From CANIGN01 sp041391385 (lineage in GTDB: Bacteria > Bdellovibrionota > UBA2428), in contig JAWKOD010000005.1 in NCBI GenBank assembly GCA_041391385.1, positions 124,001-188,000 on the forward strand: a DNA stretch of 64,000 bases, written 5' to 3'. A program made the translations under genes and the position numbers. This document shows positions 34,005-43,582 of this stretch, one piece after another. Under the pieces are notes generated by a model. It searched no databases, was not told where the DNA came from, and was given only the letters and a program-made list of their open reading frames with translations. The stretch's first letter is position 1. The number at the start of each line of letters is the position of its first letter.

Positions 34005-35534
34005 TTATAAGTCTGCGACAACAAAGTATCTGGGGTCTTCACAAAGATTCACTTCAATTGTTGATCCTGCTTTTGCTAGGAGTTTTCTGCAATCCGCGCT
34101 GAGGTGACGAAGGATTACCTTCTTGCCTAGTTTCGAGTAACGCTCAGTAACTTTTTGAACGGCTTCGATGCCGCTATGATCAACAATGCGAGATTCTTTA
34201 AAGTCAATTACGACCTGCTTAGGATCAGTATGAGGATTAAACTTTTCTTGAAATGTAGCGGTTGACGCAAAAAATAGAGGGCCATAGAGCGAATAATGTA
34301 AGGTCCCTTCATCGTCGACATGTTTGCGAGCTCGAATTCTAATTGCATTATCCCATGCAAAAACAAGTGCGGATACAATGACGCCCGAGATAACGGCAAT
34401 AGCCAAGTCAAAAACAAGTGTAAGTACGGTTACTGTAATCATAACTAACGCGTCCGATTTGGGTATTTTGTTGAGAATGTTAAAGCTCGTCCATTCAAAT
34501 GTTCCAATAGCAACCATGAACATGAGGCCGACAAGTGCGGCTACGGGAATTTGTTCAATCAAGCTTGAAGCAAATAAAATAAAACAAAGAAGCGATAGTG
34601 CTGCAACAATGCCCGAGAGTCGCGCTCTGCCGCCTGAACTTACGTTGATGATACTTTGCCCAATCATGGCACATCCACCCATGCCGCCAAAAAATCCAGT
34701 CACTACATTTGCCGCTCCTTGAGCGATGCATTCCTTATTGCTTTTTCCACGTGTTTCTGTGAGCTCATCTATCAGGGTGAGTGTAAGGAGTGATTCGATG
34801 AGGCCAATGCCTGCAAGAATTAGAGAATATGGAAAAATAATCTTTAATGTTTCAAAAGAAAAGGGAACTAGCGGAAGGTGGAATTGTGGAAGACCTCCCT
34901 TGATAGATGCAATATCGCCCACAGTTTTTGTATCGAGCCCAAATCCAATAACAAGTGCAGATACTGTAATGATGGCTGTCAACGAAGAAGGGATGACCTT
35001 TGTAAGTTTCGGTAAAAAATAGATTATTGCCATGGTCAGAGCAACCAATACAAGCATCAGAGAGAGCTGCGAATCTGAAAGCCAGTGCAGAGTTCCGCTC
35101 GCATCTTTGGTCTTAAAGTGACCGAACTGCGCCATGAAGATCACAATCGCCAAACCGTTTACGAAGCCAAATATGACAGGACTTGGAACAATTCGTATGA
35201 ATTTACCGAGTCTTAAGCTGCCAAATGCAATTTGCAAAATACCCATCAATACAACAGTTGCAAAAAGATATTCCACACCATGTTTTGCTACAAGTGTGAC
35301 CATCACGACCGCGAGAGCTCCCGTGGCGCCAGAGATCATTCCGGGTCTTCCGCCAAAGACCGAGGTAATAAGGGCGACCATAAATGCGGCATAAAGTCCT
35401 ACGAGGGGTGCGACTCCCGCAACGAATGCAAATGCAACAGCTTCGGGCACAAGTGCCAGGGCAACGGTAAGTCCTGAGAGAATTTCGTTTTTATAATTGA
35501 TGCCCTTTAGGGAGGCTTTAAAATTTAATATCAT
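34005..35534 (-). CDS. SulP-family anion transporter with STAS domain
   Basis: About 509 residues. ATG 35534 is preferred (GAAAGG upstream; a longer frame from 35606 would add an unlikely polar extension). The membrane domain opens YKNEILSGLTVALALVPEA, the SulP signature, and has about 12 helices. The C-terminal STAS domain (about 395-500) has VDHSGIEAVQKV, which is typical. The family carries sulfate, bicarbonate or other anions, and the substrate is not evident. Single gene, no coupled neighbour. Confidence 0.9.
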   Translation of the reverse strand: MILNFKASLKGINYKNEILSGLTVALALVPEAVAFAFVAGVAPLVGLYAAFMVALITSVFGGRPGMISGATGALAVVMVTLVAKHGVEYLFATVVLMGILQIAFGSLRLGKFIRIVPSPVIFGFVNGLAIVIFMAQFGHFKTKDASGTLHWLSDSQLSLMLVLVALTMAIIYFLPKLTKVIPSSLTAIITVSALVIGFGLDTKTVGDIASIKGGLPQFHLPLVPFSFETLKIIFPYSLILAGIGLIESLLTLTLIDELTETRGKSNKECIAQGAANVVTGFFGGMGGCAMIGQSIINVSSGGRARLSGIVAALSLLCFILFASSLIEQIPVAALVGLMFMVAIGTFEWTSFNILNKIPKSDALVMITVTVLTLVFDLAIAVISGVIVSALVFAWDNAIRIRARKHVDDEGTLHYSLYGPLFFASTATFQEKFNPHTDPKQVVIDFKESRIVDHSGIEAVQKVTERYSKLGKKVILRHLSADCRKLLAKAGSTIEVNLCEDPRYFVVADL

Positions 35535-35907
35535 TAAGGATTGCCTTTCTCGTTGTTGACCAATGCTGCAGGGCTTGTGTGTGAAATATATATAGGGTTT
35601 TGACACTCAAGAAAGATAATTTTTGAGGTGAGACTCGTTCTATTTTCAAGGGCTAAACTTATAACATTTTTTAATGTCAGCAATAGGCAATATGGAAATA
35701 AGGTCTATACTCGTCTGCTTTTAGGGCGACAATGGTGCATGAGTTCGCAGGACCTGACACGGTGTGCCTTTCTGGGCTGCTTTCAGAAGCAATGTGGAGT
35801 GTAAAAACTATGTTTAGTGCTTTGGTGTTGACGATTTTAATTATCAAGCCTGCTTTTAGTAATTTTTGCCTTAAGTGAAATAAACAAACATATTGGGAAT
35901 TCAGTTT
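35535..35907. other. Intergenic region upstream of the SulP gene
   Basis: About 370 bases with no convincing gene on either strand; the longest frames have no ribosome site. It should hold the promoter of the SulP gene (minus) and the 3' end of the exported-protein operon. I see no hairpin, tRNA or repeat here. Confidence 0.35.
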
Positions 35908-36795
35908 TTACTGCACGCCCGCTGGGGGAACTTGTACGGTTACACTCCCATTCGCGTTCATGCTTACACCTGTTTGTGCTCCACTGTTACTAGCGTTGTT
36001 AGTATTTGTGTGTCCTATGTATGTGGGACCTGGGATGACGTCTCTTTGATTTGGAGTAGAAGAATTTGCAACTTTATCTGCAATACCATCAACAATTCCC
36101 TGAATGTAAACGTTTGAACCTGCTGCGTGGCCTTTTGTTATATTGAGCTCATTCATTGAATCAGCGTATTTCTCAATGGGGCCTCCCGATTTAGCAAGTC
36201 CAGCAACTTCTATATTAAACTTTCTCTGACTGGCTTTATCCATATTTTGGTATTCAGAGCTTTCTCTAAAAGTACTCACTTTGTTTTGTAATATAGTCCA
36301 TGGATCGCTAGCCTGTGCCACATTGGCTGCATGTCCAGTGCTCTCGTTGTTCAATCTAGGAACTTCAGATGACGCTTGTCCAACTTCAGAATTTCCAACT
36401 AGGTGTAGAGGTGATTGCTCGGCTAGTTTTGCTTCAACAGCATCTTTTGCCAAAGTGTCTCTATATATCCCTTCAAGTTCGTTGCTATTGAACATATCGG
36501 TCAATGGAGCGCTAAAATCTGCAAAAGCTTTTCCTGTAAAGTTAGCACCCGTAAACGCTTCTAGTGCTAGTTTTCTCAAGTTTTCTTCGTTGTCCTTTGT
36601 AATTTTATTTCCAATACTCGGATCATTTTTAATAAGTTCTTCCCAGCTCTGCTCAAATACAACTTCATCTTGATTGGGCATCGAAGATGATCCTATTGGA
36701 AAAGGCTGAGGAGTTCCCGGAATTTTATGGTTGCGCTCACTCGCCACAACAGTGGCTATAATTACAAATTGAAATACATAAAATATTCTATTCAT
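35908..36795 (-). CDS. Exported protein of unknown function (paired with 36824-37894)
   Basis: About 295 residues. ATG 36795 is chosen because AAAGGAGAG lies 8 bases upstream and a signal peptide (NRIFYVFQFVIIATVVASER) follows at once. The mature protein is polar, Asn/Ser/Ala/Gln-rich, with no membrane segment and a Pro-Pro-Ala-Gly tail. I recognise no family. It follows another exported protein by 28 bases, so they are cotranscribed. The base composition is low in G+C, like the neighbouring protease and the 38885 gene. Confidence 0.6.
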   Translation of the reverse strand: MNRIFYVFQFVIIATVVASERNHKIPGTPQPFPIGSSSMPNQDEVVFEQSWEELIKNDPSIGNKITKDNEENLRKLALEAFTGANFTGKAFADFSAPLTDMFNSNELEGIYRDTLAKDAVEAKLAEQSPLHLVGNSEVGQASSEVPRLNNESTGHAANVAQASDPWTILQNKVSTFRESSEYQNMDKASQRKFNIEVAGLAKSGGPIEKYADSMNELNITKGHAAGSNVYIQGIVDGIADKVANSSTPNQRDVIPGPTYIGHTNTNNASNSGAQTGVSMNANGSVTVQVPPAGVQ

Positions 36796-36823
36796 AAAAC
36801 TCTCCTTTAAAAAATATCTTTCT

Positions 36824-37894
36824 TTAGAATAGTGTTTTGGTTCCACCTTCACGAGGAGCTAGGAATACTTGCCCTCTGGCTACTACGCCTGCAAGTTTTC
36901 CGGCGTTGTCATAAACTTTTCCAAAACTATCCACGATCCAACCTTTTTCTAGTCCGTAATTATCTTTGCTCATCATAATCCCCGTATAAGCGCCACCTCT
37001 GCCATCAGGTAGTCCGACGGGTAGACCCAGTTCGTTTCCAGTGACATCATAAAGAGTCCACTGCCCATCTTTTAACTGAGGCGTCAGGACTCCAAAGTTC
37101 CAATCAAATTGAGTGCGCTCAGCGAGAGGTCTATTTTTATAACTCTGGTTATAAACATTCTGATACCTTTCACCATCCACATGCTCTCGATCAATTCCAT
37201 TAGTACTCATGCCGTAATTTGCAGCCATTTGCCCTGCGTTCATGTAGGCGCCATTTTTTGTTGCCTCATTAGATTGAGCATTTAAAGCATCGCTTCTCTC
37301 ATCAAAGCCCAAAGCACGATTACCTACAGTTGCGCTATTCACCCCTTGAATGACAGCCTCTTTTGCTTGCTCAGGAGTGAGTTCCCCAATAGCACTCTTG
37401 CCTACTTGATCTATAGCCGCTGTATCTATTTTTTGTGGGGGGGTATTTTCTCTAAAATCCATTATCTTTGCATGCATAAACTCATTGGCTTCTTTATTTG
37501 TCCAATGTTCAAAGATTTCATCTGTTTCGAGATGCTTATAGGCACTCACTCCTTTTAAAGCACTCGCCTTTTGATAACTCATATCCATACTGTCAACGTA
37601 TTTAGCTACTTCGGGACCAATGTCTTCGAAAAACTTTTTGTAGCGAGGATCCTCTTGTCGACTCCCCCATTCAGAAAATTTTTCCTCGAAAATCTTTTTG
37701 AGTTCTTCCTTCTTTTTTGAAACTTTTTCGTTGTAATCGTTTTCTTCTACATCTCCCTGGTTTACTCCGCTATTTGATCCGTCTTGTGGTGTGGGAACAC
37801 TGGGTGAGCCATTTTGATGCTGACTTTGAGCAAGAGAATTGAATTGAATACCAAGAAAAAAAACACCCAATTTAAAAAGATTTCCCTTATTCAT
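36824..37894 (-). CDS. Exported protein of unknown function
   Basis: A 356-residue protein with a signal peptide (LFKLGVFFLGIQFNSLAQ, residues 6-23), then a Ser/Gly/Asn-rich linker, a charged helical region (EEKFSEWGSRQEDPRYKKFF, about 70-90) and a C-terminal beta-rich part with repeated Gly/Asp turns (about 250-350). I know no family. It is first in a leftward pair with the 35908 gene. The region upstream (37895-38069) is very A+T-rich and shared with the divergent trypsin-like protease, which suggests joint regulation. Confidence 0.6.
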   Translation of the reverse strand: MNKGNLFKLGVFFLGIQFNSLAQSQHQNGSPSVPTPQDGSNSGVNQGDVEENDYNEKVSKKKEELKKIFEEKFSEWGSRQEDPRYKKFFEDIGPEVAKYVDSMDMSYQKASALKGVSAYKHLETDEIFEHWTNKEANEFMHAKIMDFRENTPPQKIDTAAIDQVGKSAIGELTPEQAKEAVIQGVNSATVGNRALGFDERSDALNAQSNEATKNGAYMNAGQMAANYGMSTNGIDREHVDGERYQNVYNQSYKNRPLAERTQFDWNFGVLTPQLKDGQWTLYDVTGNELGLPVGLPDGRGGAYTGIMMSKDNYGLEKGWIVDSFGKVYDNAGKLAGVVARGQVFLAPREGGTKTLF

Positions 37895-38069
37895 GTTTTT
37901 AGACTAACGAAATATTTACTAAGAATTTGTAAATCTTTTGTTAAGATTATGTAAATTTTGTAAACTATCTAAGCAATTCAGAAAACTCAACACTTCAAAG
38001 CTGTCCTGTTAATCTTAAATTAACATTTAATTAATTTTTAATTTACAACTCCACCTCTACAATAGACAA

Positions 38070-38813
38070 ATGAGAACATTCTGCACGGTTTCCATTTGTT
38101 TCAGTCTTTCTACAATGAACAATCAAGCCCATGCATTTTTTAATCTTAAGCATAGCTCCTCTGATAGAAGCACAAATTCTAATCCCATTTCAGTCAGCCA
38201 AACAGATGTAGCTCAACAAAACTGCAAACCTAAAGACTCAACAGTTGAGTTAAATTACACAATGCCAAACGGAGAAAAAAAACAAGGAAGCGGCGGTATT
38301 GTCGAAATTGATGGTAAAAAATATGTTTTAACTGCAGGACATGTTGTTTCAGATTTAAATGGAAGTGATGGCAATAGAGAAGGGCAGCACAAAAAAAACA
38401 TAGGTCAGCAAGTTAGCCTGAAAACAAATTTAGGAAAAATAGTTACCCTAGACCTTAGTAAAGCTAAGGTTCACAAAGCATTCGGTAACGAAACTGTAGC
38501 TATTCCCCTAGAAGAAGACATTGGAGTTCCCTCTCTAAAGATTGCAGAGAAACTCTCTAAAGGAACTTATACTCATACAGGATATTCCTCAAAAGATGGG
38601 TATAAAGAAACAAAGTCAGAAAGGGCTAGTGGATTTGGACAACACAACGGCTTTGCAGGGGCCACACGTAGCGGCGAGGTTGACCCTGGCATGTCGGGGG
38701 GCATGGTATTAGATGAAAACTGTAATGTTGTTGGTGTTAATTCTGAATCAACAACAATTGCGGGGAAGAATGCAAAAGGTATCAACTTTTCTAAGGTGAA
38801 AGGTGTTCTTTAA
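38070..38813 (+). CDS. Exported trypsin-like serine protease (S1 family)
   Basis: A 247-residue protein with the S1 chymotrypsin-like triad visible: His in LTAGHVVSD (about 89-97), Asp in LEEDIGVPS (about 148-156) and Ser in VDPGMSGGMVLD (about 210-221). A signal peptide is at the N-terminus. The mature part lacks the activation peptide of mammalian enzymes, as in bacterial glutamyl-endopeptidase- or exfoliatin-like forms. It is divergent from the two-gene exported-protein operon and followed by another exported protein, so the four look like one surface or secretion module. The secreted target is unknown. Confidence 0.85.
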   Translation: MRTFCTVSICFSLSTMNNQAHAFFNLKHSSSDRSTNSNPISVSQTDVAQQNCKPKDSTVELNYTMPNGEKKQGSGGIVEIDGKKYVLTAGHVVSDLNGSDGNREGQHKKNIGQQVSLKTNLGKIVTLDLSKAKVHKAFGNETVAIPLEEDIGVPSLKIAEKLSKGTYTHTGYSSKDGYKETKSERASGFGQHNGFAGATRSGEVDPGMSGGMVLDENCNVVGVNSESTTIAGKNAKGINFSKVKGVL

Positions 38814-38884
38814 ATGTCTTCTCTTAACTCAAAATTAACATCCTATTCACAAGGTCTTAATCTAAAGCCTGTTAAGGTTTAATT

Positions 38885-40612
38885 ATGAATGTGTTTTTCA
38901 GGACGACTTTAGCTATACCGCTATTCGTTTTAAGTAATGCAATGTATGCTGTTACACCTGGCGTATTACAACAAATACAAGATGCATCACAATCAGTGTC
39001 ACCAGGAGCGATAAATGGGGTTAAGATTCCTATGGCCTCTTTGAGTGGACCCGCTGGAACAGAAGTCGTTGTAGCAGGCGATAGTGAAACTAAGAAATTT
39101 GTTGATGAAATCAACGAAATACAACCACCACAAGCTCAAGAAAAAGTTAAAAGTGACATTCAAGCTGCCGCGCAAAAAGACGGAACCGTAGAAGCTTCGA
39201 AGGTAGATGAAATTCTCAGGAAAGCTAAACTCGAAATGGCGCAAGAAAAGCTAAAGGAACTCTCCAAGCCAGCGCCTAACACTAATGCAAACTCCACAGG
39301 AGGCGCTGCGGGAGGAAGTCCATCGGCCGGGGGGCATGGTGGTGGCTCGTCAGGAGTGGCAACTCGTAGTTCTGAGACTTATCTGCCTAGAACAAATCCT
39401 ATTCAAAAAGATATAAACACTTATTCAAATGCCCTTGCGGATTATTCTAAAACAAGTGCCGGACTTCTTTCTAATAAAAGTCTTAATAGTATTCAAAGTT
39501 CGTTCATTGATTTTGCACGTAATTCTATTGATATGCCTCGCGGAAAAGAGAAGGCACTTTCCGAAAATGTCTTGTTTGGCTCACTCGGCCAGGACACACA
39601 AAACTCACTCAAAGATAGCTTCTTAGGATTAGTAAAAAACTCTGCAACAGGTGCTGCACCTGCTGATGATCTTCTTTATTTAAAAGATATCGTTGGCGAC
39701 TCAAACTTTCAAAGCACAGCCGCTAAAGTTCTTGGTCCCGATAACTTGAGTTACTTGAATCTAGCAACAATCAGCGCTGACATCCTCAACGTTAAGGGGC
39801 TAACCGGTGCTGCCTATTCAGCTTATTTAAGTCTTTCAGAAGGTACAATCGCAGGCGGCAAAGCAAGTGCCAATGTTACGGAGTGGATGCAGGCCGCTAG
39901 CTTTTTATCTGGAAAAACTTTTTTAGACTCAGTAAAGGACGCCAATTTCGGAACTTTTATGCGAGCGGGATACTCTGAGCTCAACAACACATACAAAAAA
40001 CTTGCAGCTTTAAAGTCACTTGATTTTTTAGACCTGCTTCAAAATTCTAAAGAATTAAAAATGAAAAAAATACTCGATGCGGGAGTTATCAACTCTATCG
40101 CTGCACTTAGACAAGCTAAGAGGTTAAAGGCCCGAGTCGGTTGGGATCCGGGAATTCTATCTAACTTCAACTATTTTCAACAACATATAAGAGAAACACT
40201 CGAAGCCTCTGCTAGGGTGACTTCAAGTCAGGAGTTACTTGTAGTTTACGATAAAGTACTATCTAATAACTCATTTCGAGCCTATTGGAGAAGTTTTGAT
40301 TACCCTGGTTATTTTAAATTCAGACGATCCGTAGGAAGTGTTTACTTTGCAGTTAAATTCAGGGATTTTGATAAGTTCAGAATCACACCACAAACAGCGC
40401 CTGCTCTCACCTATAGGAGTGTTCCTAAGAATTATGCTACTAGTAATAATCCTATGTTCTTTATTACAGCTACGGCAATGCAATATGTGAAAAACCAAAA
40501 AGAACAAAGTAGACGAATTGCTGAACAGCAACGAACGGATGATAAACGGTACTCGGTTAAGCAATTAGCGGGCGACAAATATTACATCAACCTTGAAGAC
40601 GAAACTGACTAG
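38885..40612 (+). CDS. Large exported protein of unknown function
   Basis: A 575-residue protein with a signal peptide (TTLAIPLFVLSNAMYA, residues 7-22). After a helical segment comes a Gly/Ser-rich hinge (about 137-157), then a long helical body with repeated short helices, and a basic, Gln/Arg-rich C-terminus. No domain is recognised. It follows the trypsin-like protease by about 70 bases, and a second AT-rich segment (ACTCAAAATTAACATCC) lies before it, so it may have its own promoter. Its stop codon lies 4 bases inside the convergent nuclease gene. Confidence 0.6.
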   Translation: MNVFFRTTLAIPLFVLSNAMYAVTPGVLQQIQDASQSVSPGAINGVKIPMASLSGPAGTEVVVAGDSETKKFVDEINEIQPPQAQEKVKSDIQAAAQKDGTVEASKVDEILRKAKLEMAQEKLKELSKPAPNTNANSTGGAAGGSPSAGGHGGGSSGVATRSSETYLPRTNPIQKDINTYSNALADYSKTSAGLLSNKSLNSIQSSFIDFARNSIDMPRGKEKALSENVLFGSLGQDTQNSLKDSFLGLVKNSATGAAPADDLLYLKDIVGDSNFQSTAAKVLGPDNLSYLNLATISADILNVKGLTGAAYSAYLSLSEGTIAGGKASANVTEWMQAASFLSGKTFLDSVKDANFGTFMRAGYSELNNTYKKLAALKSLDFLDLLQNSKELKMKKILDAGVINSIAALRQAKRLKARVGWDPGILSNFNYFQQHIRETLEASARVTSSQELLVVYDKVLSNNSFRAYWRSFDYPGYFKFRRSVGSVYFAVKFRDFDKFRITPQTAPALTYRSVPKNYATSNNPMFFITATAMQYVKNQKEQSRRIAEQQRTDDKRYSVKQLAGDKYYINLEDETD

Positions 40613-41463
40613 CTGAATCTATCAAGTAAGCTCAACTTAGCATAAAGAGGGTTGTGGTCGGAAAGTTTACTCCAGGGTTCTCCCAAAAGACAAAGCGCCT
40701 TGAGTGCTTTCATATTGCGAAAATATATTCGGTCGAGTTTTAAAAAAGGAGCAAAGCTAGGAAAAGATTTCGCGTGCTCTTTAAATTGATCTAGATAAAC
40801 TTCATCTAAGTTGTTTTCTTTCTTAAGGAAAGAGCTTAGCTCTTCTTTCCAATCGTTAAAGTCTCCTGCTAGGACTAGGGCTTCTTCGCTTGGAATGTTT
40901 TGTTGAATATAATTGGCTATCGTTCTGCTTTGCCTCAGTCTTCCCTTTGCTAAGAGATTGAGGTGCGTTGTCATGACGTGTAAGTAGGTGTCTTCGGCGA
41001 GTTGTAGCTTAACGTGGAGTAATCCTCTTTGTTCCATAGCATTTGTTGAAATGTCTAGGTTGAGAGATTCCACAATAGGGTATTTGCTGAGAATAGCATT
41101 ACCATGATGGCCGCTTTTGTATTCTGCATTCTTTCCGTAGGCATGATGAGGCCAGGCCCCATCTGCTAAAAACTCAAATTGTGTCTGCAGGGGATGAATC
41201 TTTTCTTTATGTGGGTGAAGGTTAAGGCCACAGACTTCTTGGAGGCATAGAATATCGCAGTTCGTCTCTTGGATTCCCTTTTTTATCAGTTCTAATGTGT
41301 ATTGAGTGTTTCTAAGGTTAAATCCCTTGTGAATATTGTAGGAAAGAAAATTAAGCTTGGCTGATGCTCCTAAAGCTGGATAATGGGATAAGTCTTGGAG
41401 GAAGGAGCTTGCTTTGTGCGATTTATGCAAAAGAATCTGGTCACGTATTAAGTGGCTTTGCAT
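40609..41463 (-). CDS. Endonuclease/exonuclease/phosphatase (EEP) family protein
   Basis: A 284-residue metal-dependent hydrolase of the DNase I/sphingomyelinase/synaptojanin fold. Motifs in order: FLSYNIHKG (about 39-47), DILCLQEVCG (about 71-80), TTHLNL (about 165-170), LAGDFNDW (about 197-204) and SDHNPLYA (about 268-275), all with the expected acidic and His residues. The substrate may be nucleic acid, lipid or phosphodiester. The ATG is inside CATG, which also provides the plus-strand start of the next gene. The EEP core begins only near residue 37, so a shorter start is possible. Confidence 0.85.
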   Translation of the reverse strand: MQSHLIRDQILLHKSHKASSFLQDLSHYPALGASAKLNFLSYNIHKGFNLRNTQYTLELIKKGIQETNCDILCLQEVCGLNLHPHKEKIHPLQTQFEFLADGAWPHHAYGKNAEYKSGHHGNAILSKYPIVESLNLDISTNAMEQRGLLHVKLQLAEDTYLHVMTTHLNLLAKGRLRQSRTIANYIQQNIPSEEALVLAGDFNDWKEELSSFLKKENNLDEVYLDQFKEHAKSFPSFAPFLKLDRIYFRNMKALKALCLLGEPWSKLSDHNPLYAKLSLLDRFS

Positions 41464-41755
41464 GTTAAAGCCTCCTCATGCATTACCTGGAAGCATAAAC
41501 TATTCCTTTGTAGATAGATTTACGCTTGTACATTTTTGCATTGGATCACTTTATGGACTCCTAGGCACGTCATTTGTTTTTGTTCTGCTTTTAGCCATAG
41601 GATGGGAACTCGTAGAGAATCCACTCAAGGTTTTGTTCCCAAAAGTTTTTCCTGAAGCAAGTGCCGACACCCTACAGAATTCAATAGGAGATACCTTAGC
41701 TGTATTGTCTGGATGGTGGGTATCTTTATCTATTGTCTTGGCCAAAAGTAGCTAA
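41462..41755 (+). CDS. Small VanZ/DUF2585-like membrane protein
   Basis: About 97 residues with two hydrophobic helices and the conserved block GWELVENPLKVLFP followed by NSIGDTLAVLSGWW, which matches DUF2585/VanZ-like proteins (signature WELxEN...NSxGD). The function is unknown. ATG 41462 shares the CATG with the EEP gene's start on the other strand, so either the ribosome sites overlap each other's coding DNA or one start is wrong. A longer GTG-type frame from 41414 is possible but would lie within the divergent gene. Confidence 0.6.
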   Translation: MLKPPHALPGSINYSFVDRFTLVHFCIGSLYGLLGTSFVFVLLLAIGWELVENPLKVLFPKVFPEASADTLQNSIGDTLAVLSGWWVSLSIVLAKSS

Positions 41756-41765
41756 GGTCCACGGA

Positions 41766-42248
41766 TTAACGAGCGCCCTGTACGTGTGCCTCAACAAACC
41801 AGAGATATTTGTCTACATCACGTGAAACTTGAGTCAGTAAATCGGCTGTGTCTACATCTGCTATCTCGTTAGCAAGAGGTACAGCTTTGCGAATTCCCTC
41901 ACCGTATATTGCTAAACTATGCGAAAGGGCGTTTACGTGTTCGTGTCCCGATGAAATATTAAGTGGGTAATCGGGAAGTTGCGTTCGCTTACTGGCTGCT
42001 TTCAGTGTTTCTTCGGCTGTACCGCCAAGCTGTACGATTCGTTCAGCTATAAGGTCGATGTACTTCTCGGAACTTTCTGCAATTTTTTCGAAAAGCTCAT
42101 GAAGTGCTATAAAGTCAGGTCCCTTCACGTTCCAGTGAGCTTGCTTGGCTTGCGCTGAGATATCGAGTGAGTTGGATAGATGGCCTTGAAGTAGGTCAAT
42201 GGTTTGCTTTCGAACTTTTTCAGGAAGTGTATTTTTTGTAGTGAACAT
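41766..42248 (-). CDS. dps: Dps-family DNA-protection ferritin
   Basis: About 161 residues, with ATG 42248 chosen because GGAAAGG is 6 bases upstream (a longer frame to 42476 is not needed). Ferroxidase-site residues typical of Dps are in HWNVKGPDFIALHELFE (about 46-62) and the DLIAERIVQLGG helix follows. Dps oxidises Fe2+ with H2O2 and coats DNA in starvation. It is divergent from the hypothetical at 42275. Confidence 0.93.
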   Translation of the reverse strand: MFTTKNTLPEKVRKQTIDLLQGHLSNSLDISAQAKQAHWNVKGPDFIALHELFEKIAESSEKYIDLIAERIVQLGGTAEETLKAASKRTQLPDYPLNISSGHEHVNALSHSLAIYGEGIRKAVPLANEIADVDTADLLTQVSRDVDKYLWFVEAHVQGAR

Positions 42249-42274
42249 TATTTCCTTTCCTTTTCTTTCTTTGG

Positions 42275-42751
42275 TTGTTGCATAAAGCGAGCCACATTTT
42301 ATTCGGACCCTTGGAAGATACAGAAGAACTTTTAAGACTTCACTCCTTAGATAATTTTTATGAAATATTAAATGAGGGAAGTGGTTATCAAATACGTCAA
42401 GAAAGATTAATGCCAATCCCTCCTGCAGATACCTTAAATAACATAATGAAGTATTCGTGGGTCTTGGGTTATTCAACGCACGTTTATCATAGCTTTCGAC
42501 AGCTTCATGTCGTTAAGAGGTTAACTGCAGAGCTTTCTAGGGTAGCGGCATCGGATTTTAATAACTCACTTCGTGCTGAATCTATACGCTATCTCTACAA
42601 CGTGGCGGCAAGAGAAGCGATAATTTTAGGAAAGTCTAATGATGCTGATAGATTGAAGTTTCTTCCCTCCCTATACGTTCAACTCCTGAGGCTTCAAAAT
42701 TTTTTGGATCAATACGCACGAAATACGGGAAGCACTACACCCAAAGAGTAG
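42275..42751 (+). CDS. Hypothetical protein
   Basis: About 158 residues, mostly helical with an N-terminal hydrophilic region and no signal peptide or membrane helix. It looks coding (sensible amino-acid usage, no frame breaks). The start is uncertain: TTG 42275 has no clear ribosome site, and the dps promoter must lie in this same region. No family recognised. Confidence 0.45.
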   Translation: MLHKASHILFGPLEDTEELLRLHSLDNFYEILNEGSGYQIRQERLMPIPPADTLNNIMKYSWVLGYSTHVYHSFRQLHVVKRLTAELSRVAASDFNNSLRAESIRYLYNVAAREAIILGKSNDADRLKFLPSLYVQLLRLQNFLDQYARNTGSTTPKE

Positions 42752-42818
42752 TTGCCTTGTTAAGTAAAATTAAGCCATTTGTACTTTTTGTGGAGAACCA
42801 CTATGATTGCTTGCGATT

Positions 42819-43190
42819 ATGATTACGTCGGGTGCAAGAACTAAACTATTCGTATTATCTTTTTTATTCGCTGGATTTGTTTCTGCTAGGGGAGTTGATG
42901 TTCCCAAGGTAGGTAAGAGTGTTCAGGCATCTAGTCCAAGTGTAAAATTTACAGACGGCGAGGACAACGCTTCAGTGTCTGCAAGTGCTGCGTTTGAAAA
43001 ATGTGAAACTTACCTCAATAACTTTACTGAAGTTGAATGGGCAAAAGCTTGTTTAAAAGTGATTCCAGATTCTAAAATAGCAGTTGATCTTAAAGTTGAA
43101 GCTCATTGTGAGTTTAAAGGCACCTCCGCAACTTTTTGGAATGGACACATCATTACTGAATACATTACGGCCTGTAGTTATCTTCCTTAG
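42819..43190 (+). CDS. Small exported hypothetical protein
   Basis: About 123 residues with a signal peptide (TKLFVLSFLFAGFVSARG) and a mature domain of about 100 residues with three or four Cys (FEKCETYLNN, WAKACLKVI and AHCEFKG), suggesting disulfide-bonded periplasmic folding. The function is unknown. A 13-codon open frame overlaps its start region (ATG 42803). Confidence 0.5.
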   Translation: MITSGARTKLFVLSFLFAGFVSARGVDVPKVGKSVQASSPSVKFTDGEDNASVSASAAFEKCETYLNNFTEVEWAKACLKVIPDSKIAVDLKVEAHCEFKGTSATFWNGHIITEYITACSYLP

Positions 43191-43230
43191 CATTTACGAA
43201 ACGCCATTTTTGGGGCGATAATCGTATTTG

Positions 43231-43533
43231 ATGGATCAAGAAGAGAAAGTCATACAAATTACAGGTAGTGGTGATGTGCTTTATGCCCTTAGTTCTAAGG
43301 GTAAGTTGTATATAGGTACAATGCATGGAGTGCATGGTTTTGAGTGGCGCATCTTGCCTGAGATCAATTTGGCGAAAGTAAAGCAAGTTCCCACTTTGGC
43401 TACAGATGATGACGAAGGTTCTCAACCTCAGTTCGCTACCCCCGAAGGCGGGGTTATCGAAACGGCTGCGCTCCTTCGAGAAGAAGAGAAGGTCGCAGAG
43501 GCCGCTCCCGAAGCAGAAGCTGAAAAAAAATAA
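43231..43533 (+). CDS. Small hypothetical protein with acidic C-terminus
   Basis: About 100 residues. The N-terminal 55 form a compact beta segment (VIQITGSGDVLYALSSKGKL pattern) ending in a Trp-containing strand, and the C-terminus is Ala/Glu-rich and disordered. ATG 43231 is chosen over an adjacent upstream start. I recognise no family. Possibly cytoplasmic. Confidence 0.5.
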   Translation: MDQEEKVIQITGSGDVLYALSSKGKLYIGTMHGVHGFEWRILPEINLAKVKQVPTLATDDDEGSQPQFATPEGGVIETAALLREEEKVAEAAPEAEAEKK

Positions 43534-43582
43534 ATCCTAGTTTTGGACTTACGCTGCCAAAGTCGAAAAGTTTTAACCCTGA

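Noticed and set aside
42248..42476. A longer Dps with 76 extra N-terminal residues
   Set aside because: The ATG at 42248 has a good ribosome site and gives the usual Dps length.
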